Position numbers and translations under genes: made by a program
NCBI GenBank assembly: GCA_004362315.1
Contig: SNWL01000003.1
Location: forward strand, 1,612,001-1,676,000
Direction: 5' to 3'
Source: Mycobacterium sp. BK086
Lineage (GTDB): Bacteria > Actinomycetota > Actinomycetes > Mycobacteriales > Mycobacteriaceae
DNA length: 64,000 nt
The notes under the pieces: model-generated
The model's input: the letters and a program-made list of their open reading frames with translations, nothing else
What the model was told of the DNA's origin: nothing
Databases searched by the model: none
Shown here: positions 44,705 through 53,832 of the stretch, piece after piece
Layout of the letters: each line of letters begins with the position of its first letter
Position numbering within the stretch: position 1 is the first letter of the stretch

Positions 44705-46866
44705 CAACTACCTCCCAATCCGATGATCGGCGCGTTCGGCCGTTTCAATACGAGCACTCCCCCGGAGTCGTAGACCGTCTGGTAGCCCTTCTCGGTCCGG
44801 AGGATATCGAGCGCGCGCTGCGTCATCTCCCGGCTGGCACCCATGCTCAGCCGGATGAAGTTCTCGTCCTGCTGGGTGTCGGAGAAGTATTCGACATCAG
44901 GCTGTGCCGTGCAGGTGGCCAATTCCTCGGCGGATCCGAAACAGCTGTCCGCCAATTCGAAGTTTCGCGGCACGCCGTAGAGCGCCCCCTGGCCCCAATA
45001 CCCCAGTCCGGCATCGTGAATCTTCGCGACGAGTTCACTGGCGATCGCCAGTTCGTGCGGCGTGGTCCGTTCGAACGAGATGTTCAGGCCGCGATTGGCG
45101 GTCACCAACAGGGCGGTGAACAGCAGCACGCAACAGGCCGCCACGGCCGTCACAGGGCGACGCAGCAGCGGCACGATGCACAGTGCGGCAAGCGGTGACA
45201 GCACCGGCGACGCATATAGGAACGCCCGGATCGCCACCTCACCGCCATAGCTCTGCAGCATCACCAACACGAAAGGCGCGAACGCCAGCGCCGCGATCAA
45301 ATACGGCCTGCTCCTTGGCAATCGGCGTAGCCGCAGCCAGCCGATACCCGCCAGGGCCATCAGCGACAACGCCGAGACGATTCGGAGCAGCTGCAGGTTG
45401 CGGTAAGTGGGATCGCCGGTGATCTTCTGCGAGACACTGGAATTCAGGTTCTGGTCGACGCCGCCGATATCGGCGATGACCTGGCCGAGGTGGCCTTGCC
45501 AGTACGCGGCGGCGCCGTAGCGGAACCACGCGATGAAGATGACGAAGGTGGCCAGCCACAACAGCTTGTAGCGCGTCAGGCCTGCGGCCGAAATGATCGC
45601 CAGCACACCGATGGCGGCCAGCGGCGTCAGCTGGTGAGCGACCACCATCGCGGCGAGGATGACGACGAGCGCCAGTTCGACCGCCAACGTCCACGGCCCG
45701 TCCCGGCCACTCACCCGTCCCGGAATCCGTTGCCACGCGGTCGCAATGCGCTTCAGCCGGCCGCCTTTCAGCGCCGGGACGGGAGAATTCCGCAGCTGCC
45801 ACAACAACACCGCCAGCAGCGTGGCGTAGAACTGCATGGCGACCGCTTGCGGCGCGAAGTAGTCCTGTTGGTACCAGTTGAACAGCGTGAGCATCGTGAC
45901 ACCGAGCCAGGCGACGCGCCGGCTGCCGGTGATCGCCAGGCCGATCGCGTAGACGGGGAACATCAGGCAGATACCCATCACCAGCGAGGCACTCACCAGA
46001 AGGATCGCACTGTCGTGCAATCCGGTGGTGGTGATCAGATTGGCGGCGGCGGAGAAGAATCCGGCCCAGCTGATCCGGGCGTCCACCGGCGGCGGCAGCG
46101 CGCCGGCATCGATGAGCCAGTTGGTGATCATCCGGTGCACATATGCGGTCACGAACGGCGCGGTGCCCATCGACCACGCGACCGGCATCGTGATGTAGGC
46201 GATCAGAACGACGTTGGACGTCGCGACCACCGCGCGGTCGAGGGCGGCGCGGCGGTACTCGAGGACGAGCAGGACGCACAGCACGACCAGCCCGACGTAA
46301 TAGTCCACCCCGAGCACGCCGAACAGTCCCAGGCTGCCCGCCGCCTCGACGTCGAGGCGGTGCACCGCACTGAAGAACAGCCCGACGACCACCACCAGCA
46401 GCACCACGCTGACCCTGCGGTCACCGGCCGGCGCCAGTCCACGGCGCACCCAGTGCAGCGCACCGGCAACAGTCACGGGTTCGGGGCTGCGATGCATCCG
46501 GCGGCCCAGCACTGCGGTGGCCACCACACCGACGGCGGACACCGCGAACTGAGTGACATACGGCTGGTGCAGACCGCCCGCGTAATTCAGTTGAGCAGCA
46601 AGGATATTGACAGCGAGCGACAGCGACACCGCCATGGCGCCGTACACACCGTTGGTGGGCAGGCGCAACAGCGCCGCGATCGGCAGCCCGGGCATCGTGA
46701 GCACGGCCAGGATTCCGACCGCGGCTCGGAGCGCGGGCGGCAGTGCTCCTGCAACGCCGAAGGCGGACAGCGTGGTGACGATCAGCGACGCGGCGATCAC
46801 GACGCCAGAGACGACAACGGTCAGCGGTGCCCAGATCGGCAGTGGCGTCCCACGACGTTGCAGCAC
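44704..46866 (-). CDS. Large polytopic membrane protein of the glycan block
   Basis: A 720-residue protein with some 14-16 predicted membrane helices from residue 14 to about 600, followed by an extracytoplasmic C-terminal region of about 120 residues (NRGLNISFERTTPHELAIASELVAKIHDAGLGYWGQG). The general form resembles polyprenyl-linked GT-C glycosyltransferases, but I see no clear DxD or family motif. A GTG start at 46866. It follows the GH16 gene by 41 bases. A role in glycan assembly is inferred from topology and context. Confidence 0.7.
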   Translation of the reverse strand: MLQRRGTPLPIWAPLTVVVSGVVIAASLIVTTLSAFGVAGALPPALRAAVGILAVLTMPGLPIAALLRLPTNGVYGAMAVSLSLAVNILAAQLNYAGGLHQPYVTQFAVSAVGVVATAVLGRRMHRSPEPVTVAGALHWVRRGLAPAGDRRVSVVLLVVVVGLFFSAVHRLDVEAAGSLGLFGVLGVDYYVGLVVLCVLLVLEYRRAALDRAVVATSNVVLIAYITMPVAWSMGTAPFVTAYVHRMITNWLIDAGALPPPVDARISWAGFFSAAANLITTTGLHDSAILLVSASLVMGICLMFPVYAIGLAITGSRRVAWLGVTMLTLFNWYQQDYFAPQAVAMQFYATLLAVLLWQLRNSPVPALKGGRLKRIATAWQRIPGRVSGRDGPWTLAVELALVVILAAMVVAHQLTPLAAIGVLAIISAAGLTRYKLLWLATFVIFIAWFRYGAAAYWQGHLGQVIADIGGVDQNLNSSVSQKITGDPTYRNLQLLRIVSALSLMALAGIGWLRLRRLPRSRPYLIAALAFAPFVLVMLQSYGGEVAIRAFLYASPVLSPLAALCIVPLLRRPVTAVAACCVLLFTALLVTANRGLNISFERTTPHELAIASELVAKIHDAGLGYWGQGALYGVPRNFELADSCFGSAEELATCTAQPDVEYFSDTQQDENFIRLSMGASREMTQRALDILRTEKGYQTVYDSGGVLVLKRPNAPIIGLGGS

Positions 46867-46907
46867 CGAATCAGCCTACCGATTAGCTGGCATCGTTCGC
46901 GCGCCCA

Positions 46908-48116
46908 TCAGTTTCCTGTGTAAGACCAGATAGAAATCCAGTCGACCAGCACGTGGCCACTGTTGGTGCCGTTCCCGTCGGTCTCGATCTGCAGTTGCCA
47001 GCGCATGGGCTTGCTGGGCACGTATTTGGTGCTGTCGAGCACCAGATTGTCGTCCAGGTAGAACCGGACATGACCGGGCAGCCATTCGACGGTGTAGACG
47101 TGCCAGTCGGTGAACGTCTTGCCGGTGTTGGCCCCGTCCTGACCGCCGGTCGCACGGGCATAGTGGGCGAACGCGTTCGATGTCGATGACAAGGCGCCTT
47201 CGGGGAAGTCCACTTCTCCGTCGTTGGGCCAGAGTTCGGACTGCGGCCACAGCAGGAACGCGATGTGGTACTCGCTCAACGTGGACGTGTCGGCCTTGAG
47301 CCGGACCGAATAGCGGCCATAGGTCTGGTACTGGGTGCCATTGGGCAGGATCGGTGACGGATTCGCGCCCGCGGGTTGGCCGTTGACGTTGTGCAGGTAG
47401 TAATCCAGGGTGCCGCCGCCCACGCTGAGCACTTGGTCGGGCCGGTACGGCCGATGCTGATAGGTGTCGGTGAAGGTCTGCGGGTAGGTGAGCCACTGCT
47501 GGCCGTCGGCGCCGACGTAGACGATCTTGCTCGGGTCCGACGGGTTGGCCCAGCTTCCCAGCGGGGCGTCCTTGGTGAAGTTGTCGGCGAGGATGTGCTT
47601 CCACCCGGGAAGGTCGGCCACCGGCGCATCGGTCAGGTCACCGTTCGGCGGTGTGCTGGTCGCCGCCACCACACTGACGGTGTCGATGTAGAGGGCCCGC
47701 ACACAGAAGAACCACTGGGGGTTGGCGAATTTGACTCCGACCGTGTGGGTTCCTGCCGGGATGTTCACGGTCGCCGTGTAGTCGGTCCACTTGCTCGCGG
47801 TGATGGGACTGCGACCGACGATCACTCCGTCGACGAACACCGCGGCGACCGGCGCCCCGAAGCATTGCAATCCCCTGGCTCGCACGACGACGCTGACCGA
47901 CTGCGGCACGGCGAGAGTCGTCGCCGCGGTGACCGAACCGGTCAGGCCGAGTGCGGTGCCGCCGGTCGCGGTGGCATCGCTGACGATCTTGGCGCCCTTG
48001 GTCGTCGAGAGGCTCATCGCCTCGGCCTCGATCGACGTCACGTCCGCGGCCGCGTGCGCCCGCGGTGCGGCGACGAGTGCCACGACGAGGACGATCACCG
48101 AGCACAGTCGGAACAT
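46908..48116 (-). CDS. Secreted GH16 glycosidase with N-terminal carbohydrate-binding module
   Basis: A 402-residue secreted protein. The signal peptide ends near A23 (APRAHAAAD). Residues 28-150 look like a CBM35/CBM6-type module (SIEAEAMSL, VFVDGVIVG, VNIPAGTHTVGVKF). The GH16 domain (about 170-402) has the catalytic ExDxxE as E301-V-D303-FP-E306 in NDGEVDFPEG. GH16 enzymes cleave or transfer beta-1,3/1,4-glucans or galactans. The ATG at 48116 follows GGAG by five bases. Probably modifies or trims the polysaccharide made by the neighbouring genes. Confidence 0.88.
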   Translation of the reverse strand: MFRLCSVIVLVVALVAAPRAHAAADVTSIEAEAMSLSTTKGAKIVSDATATGGTALGLTGSVTAATTLAVPQSVSVVVRARGLQCFGAPVAAVFVDGVIVGRSPITASKWTDYTATVNIPAGTHTVGVKFANPQWFFCVRALYIDTVSVVAATSTPPNGDLTDAPVADLPGWKHILADNFTKDAPLGSWANPSDPSKIVYVGADGQQWLTYPQTFTDTYQHRPYRPDQVLSVGGGTLDYYLHNVNGQPAGANPSPILPNGTQYQTYGRYSVRLKADTSTLSEYHIAFLLWPQSELWPNDGEVDFPEGALSSTSNAFAHYARATGGQDGANTGKTFTDWHVYTVEWLPGHVRFYLDDNLVLDSTKYVPSKPMRWQLQIETDGNGTNSGHVLVDWISIWSYTGN

Positions 48117-48414
48117 CGTGGCTCCATCGCGCGTTGGGAGGTGCCCTAAGGGTGGGTGAGCGAAATCACAATAGGCTCGCGGCAATCACTATTCATATCC
48201 AGCACATTTATCACTTTGGTAACAGTTGCACATGAAAAGAACCGGCCATTCGCCAGCAATATCCACCCGGGCGAATACTTTTCAGCAACAAGGCAATACA
48301 CAGGCCGGACGCGGTGTCTCCGTTACGCCCTGGTCAAAAAGTGGGCGCGAAACGGGATCACCGACGGATTCAATGCGGAATACGTCGCCGCTGGCGGCGT
48401 ATGGTTCGGGACTG
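48117..48414. other. AT-rich divergent region between the GH16 gene and a small zinc protein
   Basis: Nearly 300 bases, distinctly AT-rich between 48165 and 48300. No credible long frame; the plus-strand frames here are chance extensions upstream of the small protein at 48415. It must hold the GH16 promoter and that of the plus-strand pair. Confidence 0.5.
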
Positions 48415-48585
48415 ATGCAAAACCGCCTGTGTAAGTGTGGACACGACCGTCCCGCGCACGAGCACCACCGCCGCGGAACGGACTGCGCGTTGTGCGAATG
48501 CAACCGCTTCAGGGGACCAGGCCCCGTCAGCATGCTCGCCGATTGGATCACGTCACTTCAACGGCGTGGTGGGCCCGATAGCTAG
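48415..48585 (+). CDS. Small zinc-binding CxCGH protein
   Basis: A 56-residue protein with CKCGHDRPAHEHHRRG-DCALCECNRF: five cysteines and several histidines in a compact zinc-knuckle pattern. I know similar CxCGH...HxHxRxGxxCxxCxC proteins scattered in mycobacteria, with no function assigned. The start ATG 48415 follows a TATGGT -10-like box by nine bases; earlier ATGs have no conserved sequence. It precedes the second GH16 gene by 44 bases on the same strand. Confidence 0.62.
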   Translation: MQNRLCKCGHDRPAHEHHRRGTDCALCECNRFRGPGPVSMLADWITSLQRRGGPDS

Positions 48586-48629
48586 GTAGACTGGCAGCTA
48601 CCTCCGGGTCGGCCGAACCAAGGGAGCTC

Positions 48630-49403
48630 ATGCCAGTCCCCCTCTCACGGGCCGTTCGCGTGGTGACATCACTAGCCAGCGTCGCGGCGGGCACCCTCGC
48701 GCTCACCGTCGGTTCAGCGGCTCTTCTGCGGCCGGTTGCCGGCGCCCAGTCCGGGAACGGCAATTGCCCGAACACGGCCGCGGCGGCACTGGGCTGGGGC
48801 GCACCCAACCGCACCGACAACTTCACCGACCCGGCCTCACTGGGCCAGTGGTCCATCTACAACGGTCCGGGCCACGACGGCAACGGCAGACGCACCCCGT
48901 CGGCGATCTCGGCGACCAACGGGACGTTGACCATTACCGGTGACTCCCAAGGCAACTCGGGTGGGATGGCCTGGTTGCCGGGGCAGCTGCACGGCCGCTG
49001 GGAAGCATGCGTCAAGTCGTCACCGGCAGCACCCGGGTACCACTCGCTGCTGCTGCTGTGGCCGGACGCCGAGAATTGGCCCGTCGGAGGCGAAATCGAT
49101 TTCATGGAGATCGCCGATCCCACCCGCCAATCCGTCGAGGGCTGGCTGCACTACGGCCCGAACGACGACCGCGAGTCAGGCGCGATTCAGATCGATGCGA
49201 CGCAGTGGCACAGCTGGGCAGTGGAGTGGACACCCCAGCGGGTCGCGGTGTTCGTCGACGGCGTGCAGTGGTGGGAGGCCAATGATCCCGCGCACCTTCC
49301 GCCGGGCCCGATGCACCTGTGCATCCAGCTCGACAACTTCGGCGGCGATCTGAACAGTGGCGCCAACATGTCCGTCGACTGGGTACGTCAGTATCCCGCC
49401 TAG
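48630..49403 (+). CDS. Secreted GH16 glycosidase, catalytic domain only
   Basis: A 257-residue protein with an N-terminal signal peptide (helix about 12-32, cleavage near AGA39) and a GH16 domain to the end. The catalytic ExDxxE is E155-I-D157-FM-E160 in VGGEIDFMEI, the usual form. Compared with the 46908-48116 protein it lacks the carbohydrate-binding module. AGGGAGCTC precedes the ATG. It converges with the flippase gene (4-base overlap). Confidence 0.88.
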   Translation: MPVPLSRAVRVVTSLASVAAGTLALTVGSAALLRPVAGAQSGNGNCPNTAAAALGWGAPNRTDNFTDPASLGQWSIYNGPGHDGNGRRTPSAISATNGTLTITGDSQGNSGGMAWLPGQLHGRWEACVKSSPAAPGYHSLLLLWPDAENWPVGGEIDFMEIADPTRQSVEGWLHYGPNDDRESGAIQIDATQWHSWAVEWTPQRVAVFVDGVQWWEANDPAHLPPGPMHLCIQLDNFGGDLNSGANMSVDWVRQYPA

Positions 49404-50665
49404 GCGTTGACGGCCCGCACGCTGCGCAGCCAGCGAATCACCAGCGGCAACAGGATCACCGCCGGAATCGCTTCGGCGACAAGGTAAGCCCAGCCGACGC
49501 CGGTCACCCCGGTGCGAGTCGTGATCATCAGCGTGCCCACCACCACGACGGCCGTCGAGACGCAGCGCATGACCACCATCAGGGTGAGCTTGCGGCGCAC
49601 CCGCGCGAACCCTTCGTAAATGGCACTCACCGCCGACAGCGGGACGAACACCGCCGCGAGAACCAGCAGTCCCTGCCCTTGCGTGCGATAGTCGGGGCCG
49701 ATGAGGTCCAGCACGTACGGGCCGATCAGCACCAGTCCGAGTGAACCGGCGATCGACACCACCGCCATCATCTGGACCATCCGGGTCGACAGTGCCCCCA
49801 CCTTGTCGGGATGCGCCGCAACCTCGGCGACGAACGGGCTCATCACCAGGTGCACCGCGAAGTACAGGGCGTTGATGATCGCCCAGGTGACCGCGAAGTG
49901 CGCATTGGCTGCCGCACCGAACCGGCTCACCACCACCAGCGGCACGATCAGGGGCCCGATGATCCACAGTGTGGTGATCCCGAAAGACGATCCGACATAT
50001 GACAACAGCTGTGCGCGCGCCGGGAGTTCGGACGGCCGGCGGAACTGGGCGTGTGTGCGCCACCGCCGGCGCATGGCGGCCAGGACCAGCAGCGTGCCGG
50101 CGGCCGCCGTCGCACCCCAGGCGAGCACGATCGACGCGCCACTGCCGGTCCACACCAGGGCGAACAACACGGCCAGCTTCACGATCGCGTGGACGAGGTT
50201 CTTCACTGCCGACCACTTGGTCACCCCGAGCCCGACAGCGGTCTTGTCCAGAAGGGTGAACACCGCCAGCACCATCACCAGCAGCGGGTAGCAGACCATC
50301 GCCCATCGCGAGGTGAACAACTCCTCGCGCGGCCCGAAAGCCACCAGGGCCCAACCGGCCAGCAACGCGGTGGCGGCGACCGTCACGTATCCCCGCTTGA
50401 TCAGCGAGCCGGCTCGGTTGCCGGCCAGGGGCAGGAACCGTTCGTAGATCGTGTCGATACTCAGCATCGACAGCATGGACAACATCAGCGCCGAGGTGAT
50501 CAGGGCCGCCGCCACGCCCACTTCTTCAGCGGGATACAAGCGCCCGGCAGCACCCCAGAACACCAGCCCCAGGATTCCCGTCAGCAGACTCGACGCGATC
50601 AGCGATATCGAGTTCACGGTCATGTTGCGTCCGGCGGCCGGCGGCGCGACCTCCGTGGTCACCAT
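49400..50665 (-). CDS. Wzx/MATE-like oligosaccharide flippase
   Basis: A 421-residue membrane protein with about 12-14 helices and the flippase-family start LIASSLLTGILGLVFWGAAGRLYPAEEVGVAAAL. It would flip lipid-linked glycan units across the membrane. The ATG at 50665 (MVTTEVAPP) is preferred; its overlap with the upstream GT gene is 7 bases. Last gene of the five-gene GT operon from 54681, or of the whole minus-strand run from 55799. Confidence 0.88.
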   Translation of the reverse strand: MVTTEVAPPAAGRNMTVNSISLIASSLLTGILGLVFWGAAGRLYPAEEVGVAAALITSALMLSMLSMLSIDTIYERFLPLAGNRAGSLIKRGYVTVAATALLAGWALVAFGPREELFTSRWAMVCYPLLVMVLAVFTLLDKTAVGLGVTKWSAVKNLVHAIVKLAVLFALVWTGSGASIVLAWGATAAAGTLLVLAAMRRRWRTHAQFRRPSELPARAQLLSYVGSSFGITTLWIIGPLIVPLVVVSRFGAAANAHFAVTWAIINALYFAVHLVMSPFVAEVAAHPDKVGALSTRMVQMMAVVSIAGSLGLVLIGPYVLDLIGPDYRTQGQGLLVLAAVFVPLSAVSAIYEGFARVRRKLTLMVVMRCVSTAVVVVGTLMITTRTGVTGVGWAYLVAEAIPAVILLPLVIRWLRSVRAVNA

Positions 50666-51969
50666 GAGCGCGCCCGGGCCACGAGGTACACCCACGCTCC
50701 CGCGGCAATGAATCGCCATGTCCCACTGCCGATGTCAGCTGGAAGATCGGCTCTCACCGTGGTCGGCGGCGTGGCCTTCTGCGACGTGGAACGCAGATGA
50801 CGGACCAACGCCGGCCTGCGGCGCGCGACGGTCTTCAGCGCGAGCAGCGCCATCGGAGGATCGGACGCGAGTTTTGCCAGCCAGGCGCCCAAGCCCAGCC
50901 CGTAGCCCCGGGTCTGGGCCCGTAGGTCGTCGGCGGTGGCGCGGTGCCGGTGCCACGCGATCGCCGCCGGTTCGCGCACCAACTGCCGGCCGGACCGCAG
51001 GATGCGGAAGAACATGTCGATGTCCTCCCCACCACTGACCCGGGTTCCGGCACCGAGGCGTTCGTCAAATCCCCCAAGACGCAGCACCACTCGGCGGTCG
51101 ACGGCGAAGTTCGCGCCGGTTCCGTAGTGGCGGACCTCGAACGGGAACAGCGGAACGTCGCGCGGCGCCTCGGACCACTCGAACATCCTGGCGTCGGCCG
51201 ACTCGGTCCAGCCCGCCCGGTTCTCGAAGTAGGCCTGCGCAGGCGTACGCAATTCTCCGGCCGGCACCATTCCCGACACGCATCCCACGGAGTCGCCGTA
51301 CCCGAAGCCGCGCACAAGGATGCTCAGCCAGTCCCGGTCGACGACGACATCATCGTCGACGAAGGCCACGATATTGCCGGTGGCCGCGAGCAGGCCGGTG
51401 TTCCGGGCCCGGGACAGCCCGGGTGTCGGCTCGGTGATCAACCGCACCCGGGGATCGGCAAGGCTTTTCACGTATTCGCGGGTGGCATCGGTCCGCGGCG
51501 CGTTGTCGACGACGAGCACCCCGAAATTGGGGTAGGTCGCGGCAAGAACGGACTCCAGCGCCGACTTGAGCATGTCAGTGCGGTCGCGCGTGCACACCAC
51601 AACGGTGACGTGTTCAGCCTTGTCCGCGCCGTTGCGGGCATGATCCCGGAGTAACCGGATCGGCGAATGCCGTTGGGCTCCAACCTGCTCTCGTAAGTCC
51701 GCGAAAGCGACCTCACCGTCGGTGACGTCGACGTCGACGAATCCCACCGCCCGTTGCCGGTCCCTGACCAGCAGGCGCGCCCGAGAGAATCCCTCGGCGT
51801 TCTGCAGCCGGCAGACCGCGGGACGCCCAGAGCTCACACTGGCCCGGCTGGCGGAATCGACCGCGTCCAGCCACACCTCACCGATCCAGATCGCTCCGCT
51901 CCAGCTCGGGCGAACCGGATTGGGCAGCACCGGTGCCAGTGTCAGGCAAGCCGAATCATGCGGACTCAC
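50659..51969 (-). CDS. GT2 glycosyltransferase with N-terminal extension
   Basis: A 436-residue protein. Residues about 1-110 are an extension of unknown role, common in actinobacterial GT2 enzymes. The GT-A fold starts at VTVVVCTRDRTDMLKSALESVL; VVDNAPR and VAFVDDDVVVD carry the nucleotide and metal aspartates, and GAGTRVSGGEDIDMFFRILRSG is the acceptor-side motif. A C-terminal hydrophobic segment may touch the membrane. GTG 51969 overlaps the previous gene (GTGA). Confidence 0.86.
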   Translation of the reverse strand: MSPHDSACLTLAPVLPNPVRPSWSGAIWIGEVWLDAVDSASRASVSSGRPAVCRLQNAEGFSRARLLVRDRQRAVGFVDVDVTDGEVAFADLREQVGAQRHSPIRLLRDHARNGADKAEHVTVVVCTRDRTDMLKSALESVLAATYPNFGVLVVDNAPRTDATREYVKSLADPRVRLITEPTPGLSRARNTGLLAATGNIVAFVDDDVVVDRDWLSILVRGFGYGDSVGCVSGMVPAGELRTPAQAYFENRAGWTESADARMFEWSEAPRDVPLFPFEVRHYGTGANFAVDRRVVLRLGGFDERLGAGTRVSGGEDIDMFFRILRSGRQLVREPAAIAWHRHRATADDLRAQTRGYGLGLGAWLAKLASDPPMALLALKTVARRRPALVRHLRSTSQKATPPTTVRADLPADIGSGTWRFIAAGAWVYLVARARSW

Positions 51970-52913
51970 GGCGCACTCCTCGACAGCAGGCGGACGATCT
52001 TCGCCCTGACGAACCCAACCGTGGTGGCGGCCAGGCCAAGAAGGATCGCCGACGCACGGGCCAACCCGTCGGGTGTCAGCGATATCAACTCCCGCGCAAC
52101 GGCCATCGGCAGAACGCGACTCACGTAGGAGCGTTCACTGCTCAATCCGTCTGCAGCCCCGGCCAAATCGGTGACCACGGCCTTCGACAGTCCCTCGTGA
52201 TAGCACCTGCGCACGAAATACCGCAGCGTCGTGCGATCCTCGGACACATGATGGTCGACCCGGATATCGGGGTCGAACAGCACCTGGTTGGAGTCTTCGC
52301 CGGCCCGGATGCGGATGAACAGCTCAGTCTCCTCACACCCGACCGGCGTGGCGCCCACCCGGCCCACTTCCGACCGGAATCCGCCGACCTGGAGAAAGAC
52401 CGATCGGCGCAACGACATATTGCACCCGATCGGATTACGCACCGGGGCAAGCTGTTTGGGTTGGCCGTTGTAGCTGCAACCGACCACCCAGTCGAATTCC
52501 GCGGGCATCCAGGAGGGCCTGGTATCGGGCCACACCGGGCTGGCGTAGCCACCGACGCCCGCGACCGTCATGTCGGAAAAGTGGCTGCGCAGGTCGTCGG
52601 CCCAACCGGGCTGTGCCACCGCGTCGTCGTCGAGGAATGCCACCACGTCGCCACGTGCGGCACGCACTCCGGTATTACGGGCGCCCGACAGTCCCTGAGT
52701 TTCGATATTGGGTATGACCCGGACCCGTCGATCGGCGCCATAAAGCTGGGAGGCCGAGTCCAGCAGCTCGTCGCAATGATCGATCACCACGATCAGGTCC
52801 ACCGGCTCGCCACTGCCGGTCAGCACCGAGTCCACCGCGTGACGCAGGCGCTCCCATCGCTCGGTGGTATAGGCGCAGATGACCACCGAGACCAGGCTCA
52901 GCTTCGTCGCCAT
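51966..52913 (-). CDS. GT2 glycosyltransferase
   Basis: A 315-residue GT2 enzyme. VSVVICAYTTERWERLRHAVDSVL opens the fold, FLDDDAVAQPGW is the metal motif, and PVGCEETELFIRIR is the acceptor-side ED-like motif. The layout resembles the preceding GT without the N-terminal extension. Sugar and linkage cannot be told. ATG 52913 lies one base from the end of the upstream gene. Confidence 0.87.
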   Translation of the reverse strand: MATKLSLVSVVICAYTTERWERLRHAVDSVLTGSGEPVDLIVVIDHCDELLDSASQLYGADRRVRVIPNIETQGLSGARNTGVRAARGDVVAFLDDDAVAQPGWADDLRSHFSDMTVAGVGGYASPVWPDTRPSWMPAEFDWVVGCSYNGQPKQLAPVRNPIGCNMSLRRSVFLQVGGFRSEVGRVGATPVGCEETELFIRIRAGEDSNQVLFDPDIRVDHHVSEDRTTLRYFVRRCYHEGLSKAVVTDLAGAADGLSSERSYVSRVLPMAVARELISLTPDGLARASAILLGLAATTVGFVRAKIVRLLSRSAP

Positions 52914-52914
52914 A

Positions 52915-53823
52915 TCAACCGGCCCGCTGTCGTCGCCGCGACTCGCGCAGGCTGCTCAGCTTGAACAGCAGTGCACGCTTGAGGAGAACGTCGTAGCGAT
53001 TGAGCTTGCCGACCAACCGGTCGACGTACGGAATCTCCCACCGGGGATCCTCGATGAGCCGGCGGGTGAATCGATCCTGCTGTGCCAGCTGCGATCTCGC
53101 GGAGGTCAGCGCGGTCAGTGAGCCGCCGCGGATGCGATAGGCGGCCAGCGTCTCGGGCATCCCGTAGAAGTGTCCGAATCCCAGCAAGCGGGTCCACAGG
53201 TCCATGTCGAGGGTGAACAGGTTGGGACCGGTGAAGCCGCCACACCGGTCGAAATCACTGCGGCGGAACATGACTGACACCGGGGCGCCGACCGGGTTCT
53301 TCGCGCTCCGGACGATCTGCCGGATCACCCGCTGGCCGGTCTGGCGGCCCAGAATGCCGCGCAGGCCCCTGGCGGGGAACAGCAGAGCGCCCGCATCATC
53401 GATGAAGTCGGTCCGGCTGGCCACCACGGTGATATCCGGGTTGTTCTCGAGCACGGCCGCCTGCGCGGCCACGCAGTTGCTCTTGAGCGTGTCGTCGGCG
53501 CTGATCACCTTGACGAACTCGCCACGGCTGAGCCTCACCGCGAGGTTGTGGTTCTCTTCGGCCGACAAGGTGGTCTGATTGCGGATCACCCTGACCCGCA
53601 GGTCGGTGATCCTGTCGAGGATCACCGCCGTTTCGTCGGTGCTGTTGTTGTCGACGACGACGATTTCGAGGTCGGCGAAATCCTGCGCCAGCACGCTGTC
53701 GAGCGTGTCACGCAAGAACGGGCCGGCCTGGAACGCCGGAATACACAGCGACACCTTGGGGCGCTTGAAGCCCGCCCCTGGCTCGGTATGGACCTCTGAC
53801 GACATCACTTGGCTCACAGTCAT
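52915..53823 (-). CDS. GT2 glycosyltransferase
   Basis: A 302-residue GT2 enzyme with VSLCIPAFQAGPFLRDTLDSVLAQDF, VVVDNNSTDET, and KVISADDTL as the DxD-like site. A LDMDLWTRLLGFG motif follows. Basic C-terminus (RESRRRQRAG). ATG 53823; it follows the DPM-like gene by 9 bases. Confidence 0.87.
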   Translation of the reverse strand: MTVSQVMSSEVHTEPGAGFKRPKVSLCIPAFQAGPFLRDTLDSVLAQDFADLEIVVVDNNSTDETAVILDRITDLRVRVIRNQTTLSAEENHNLAVRLSRGEFVKVISADDTLKSNCVAAQAAVLENNPDITVVASRTDFIDDAGALLFPARGLRGILGRQTGQRVIRQIVRSAKNPVGAPVSVMFRRSDFDRCGGFTGPNLFTLDMDLWTRLLGFGHFYGMPETLAAYRIRGGSLTALTSARSQLAQQDRFTRRLIEDPRWEIPYVDRLVGKLNRYDVLLKRALLFKLSSLRESRRRQRAG

Positions 53824-53832
53824 TTCCCCGTC

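Noticed and set aside
45490-46923. 477-codon plus-strand frame opposite the 720-residue membrane protein
   Set aside because: Arg/Gln/His-rich shadow; the opposite strand encodes coherent membrane helices.
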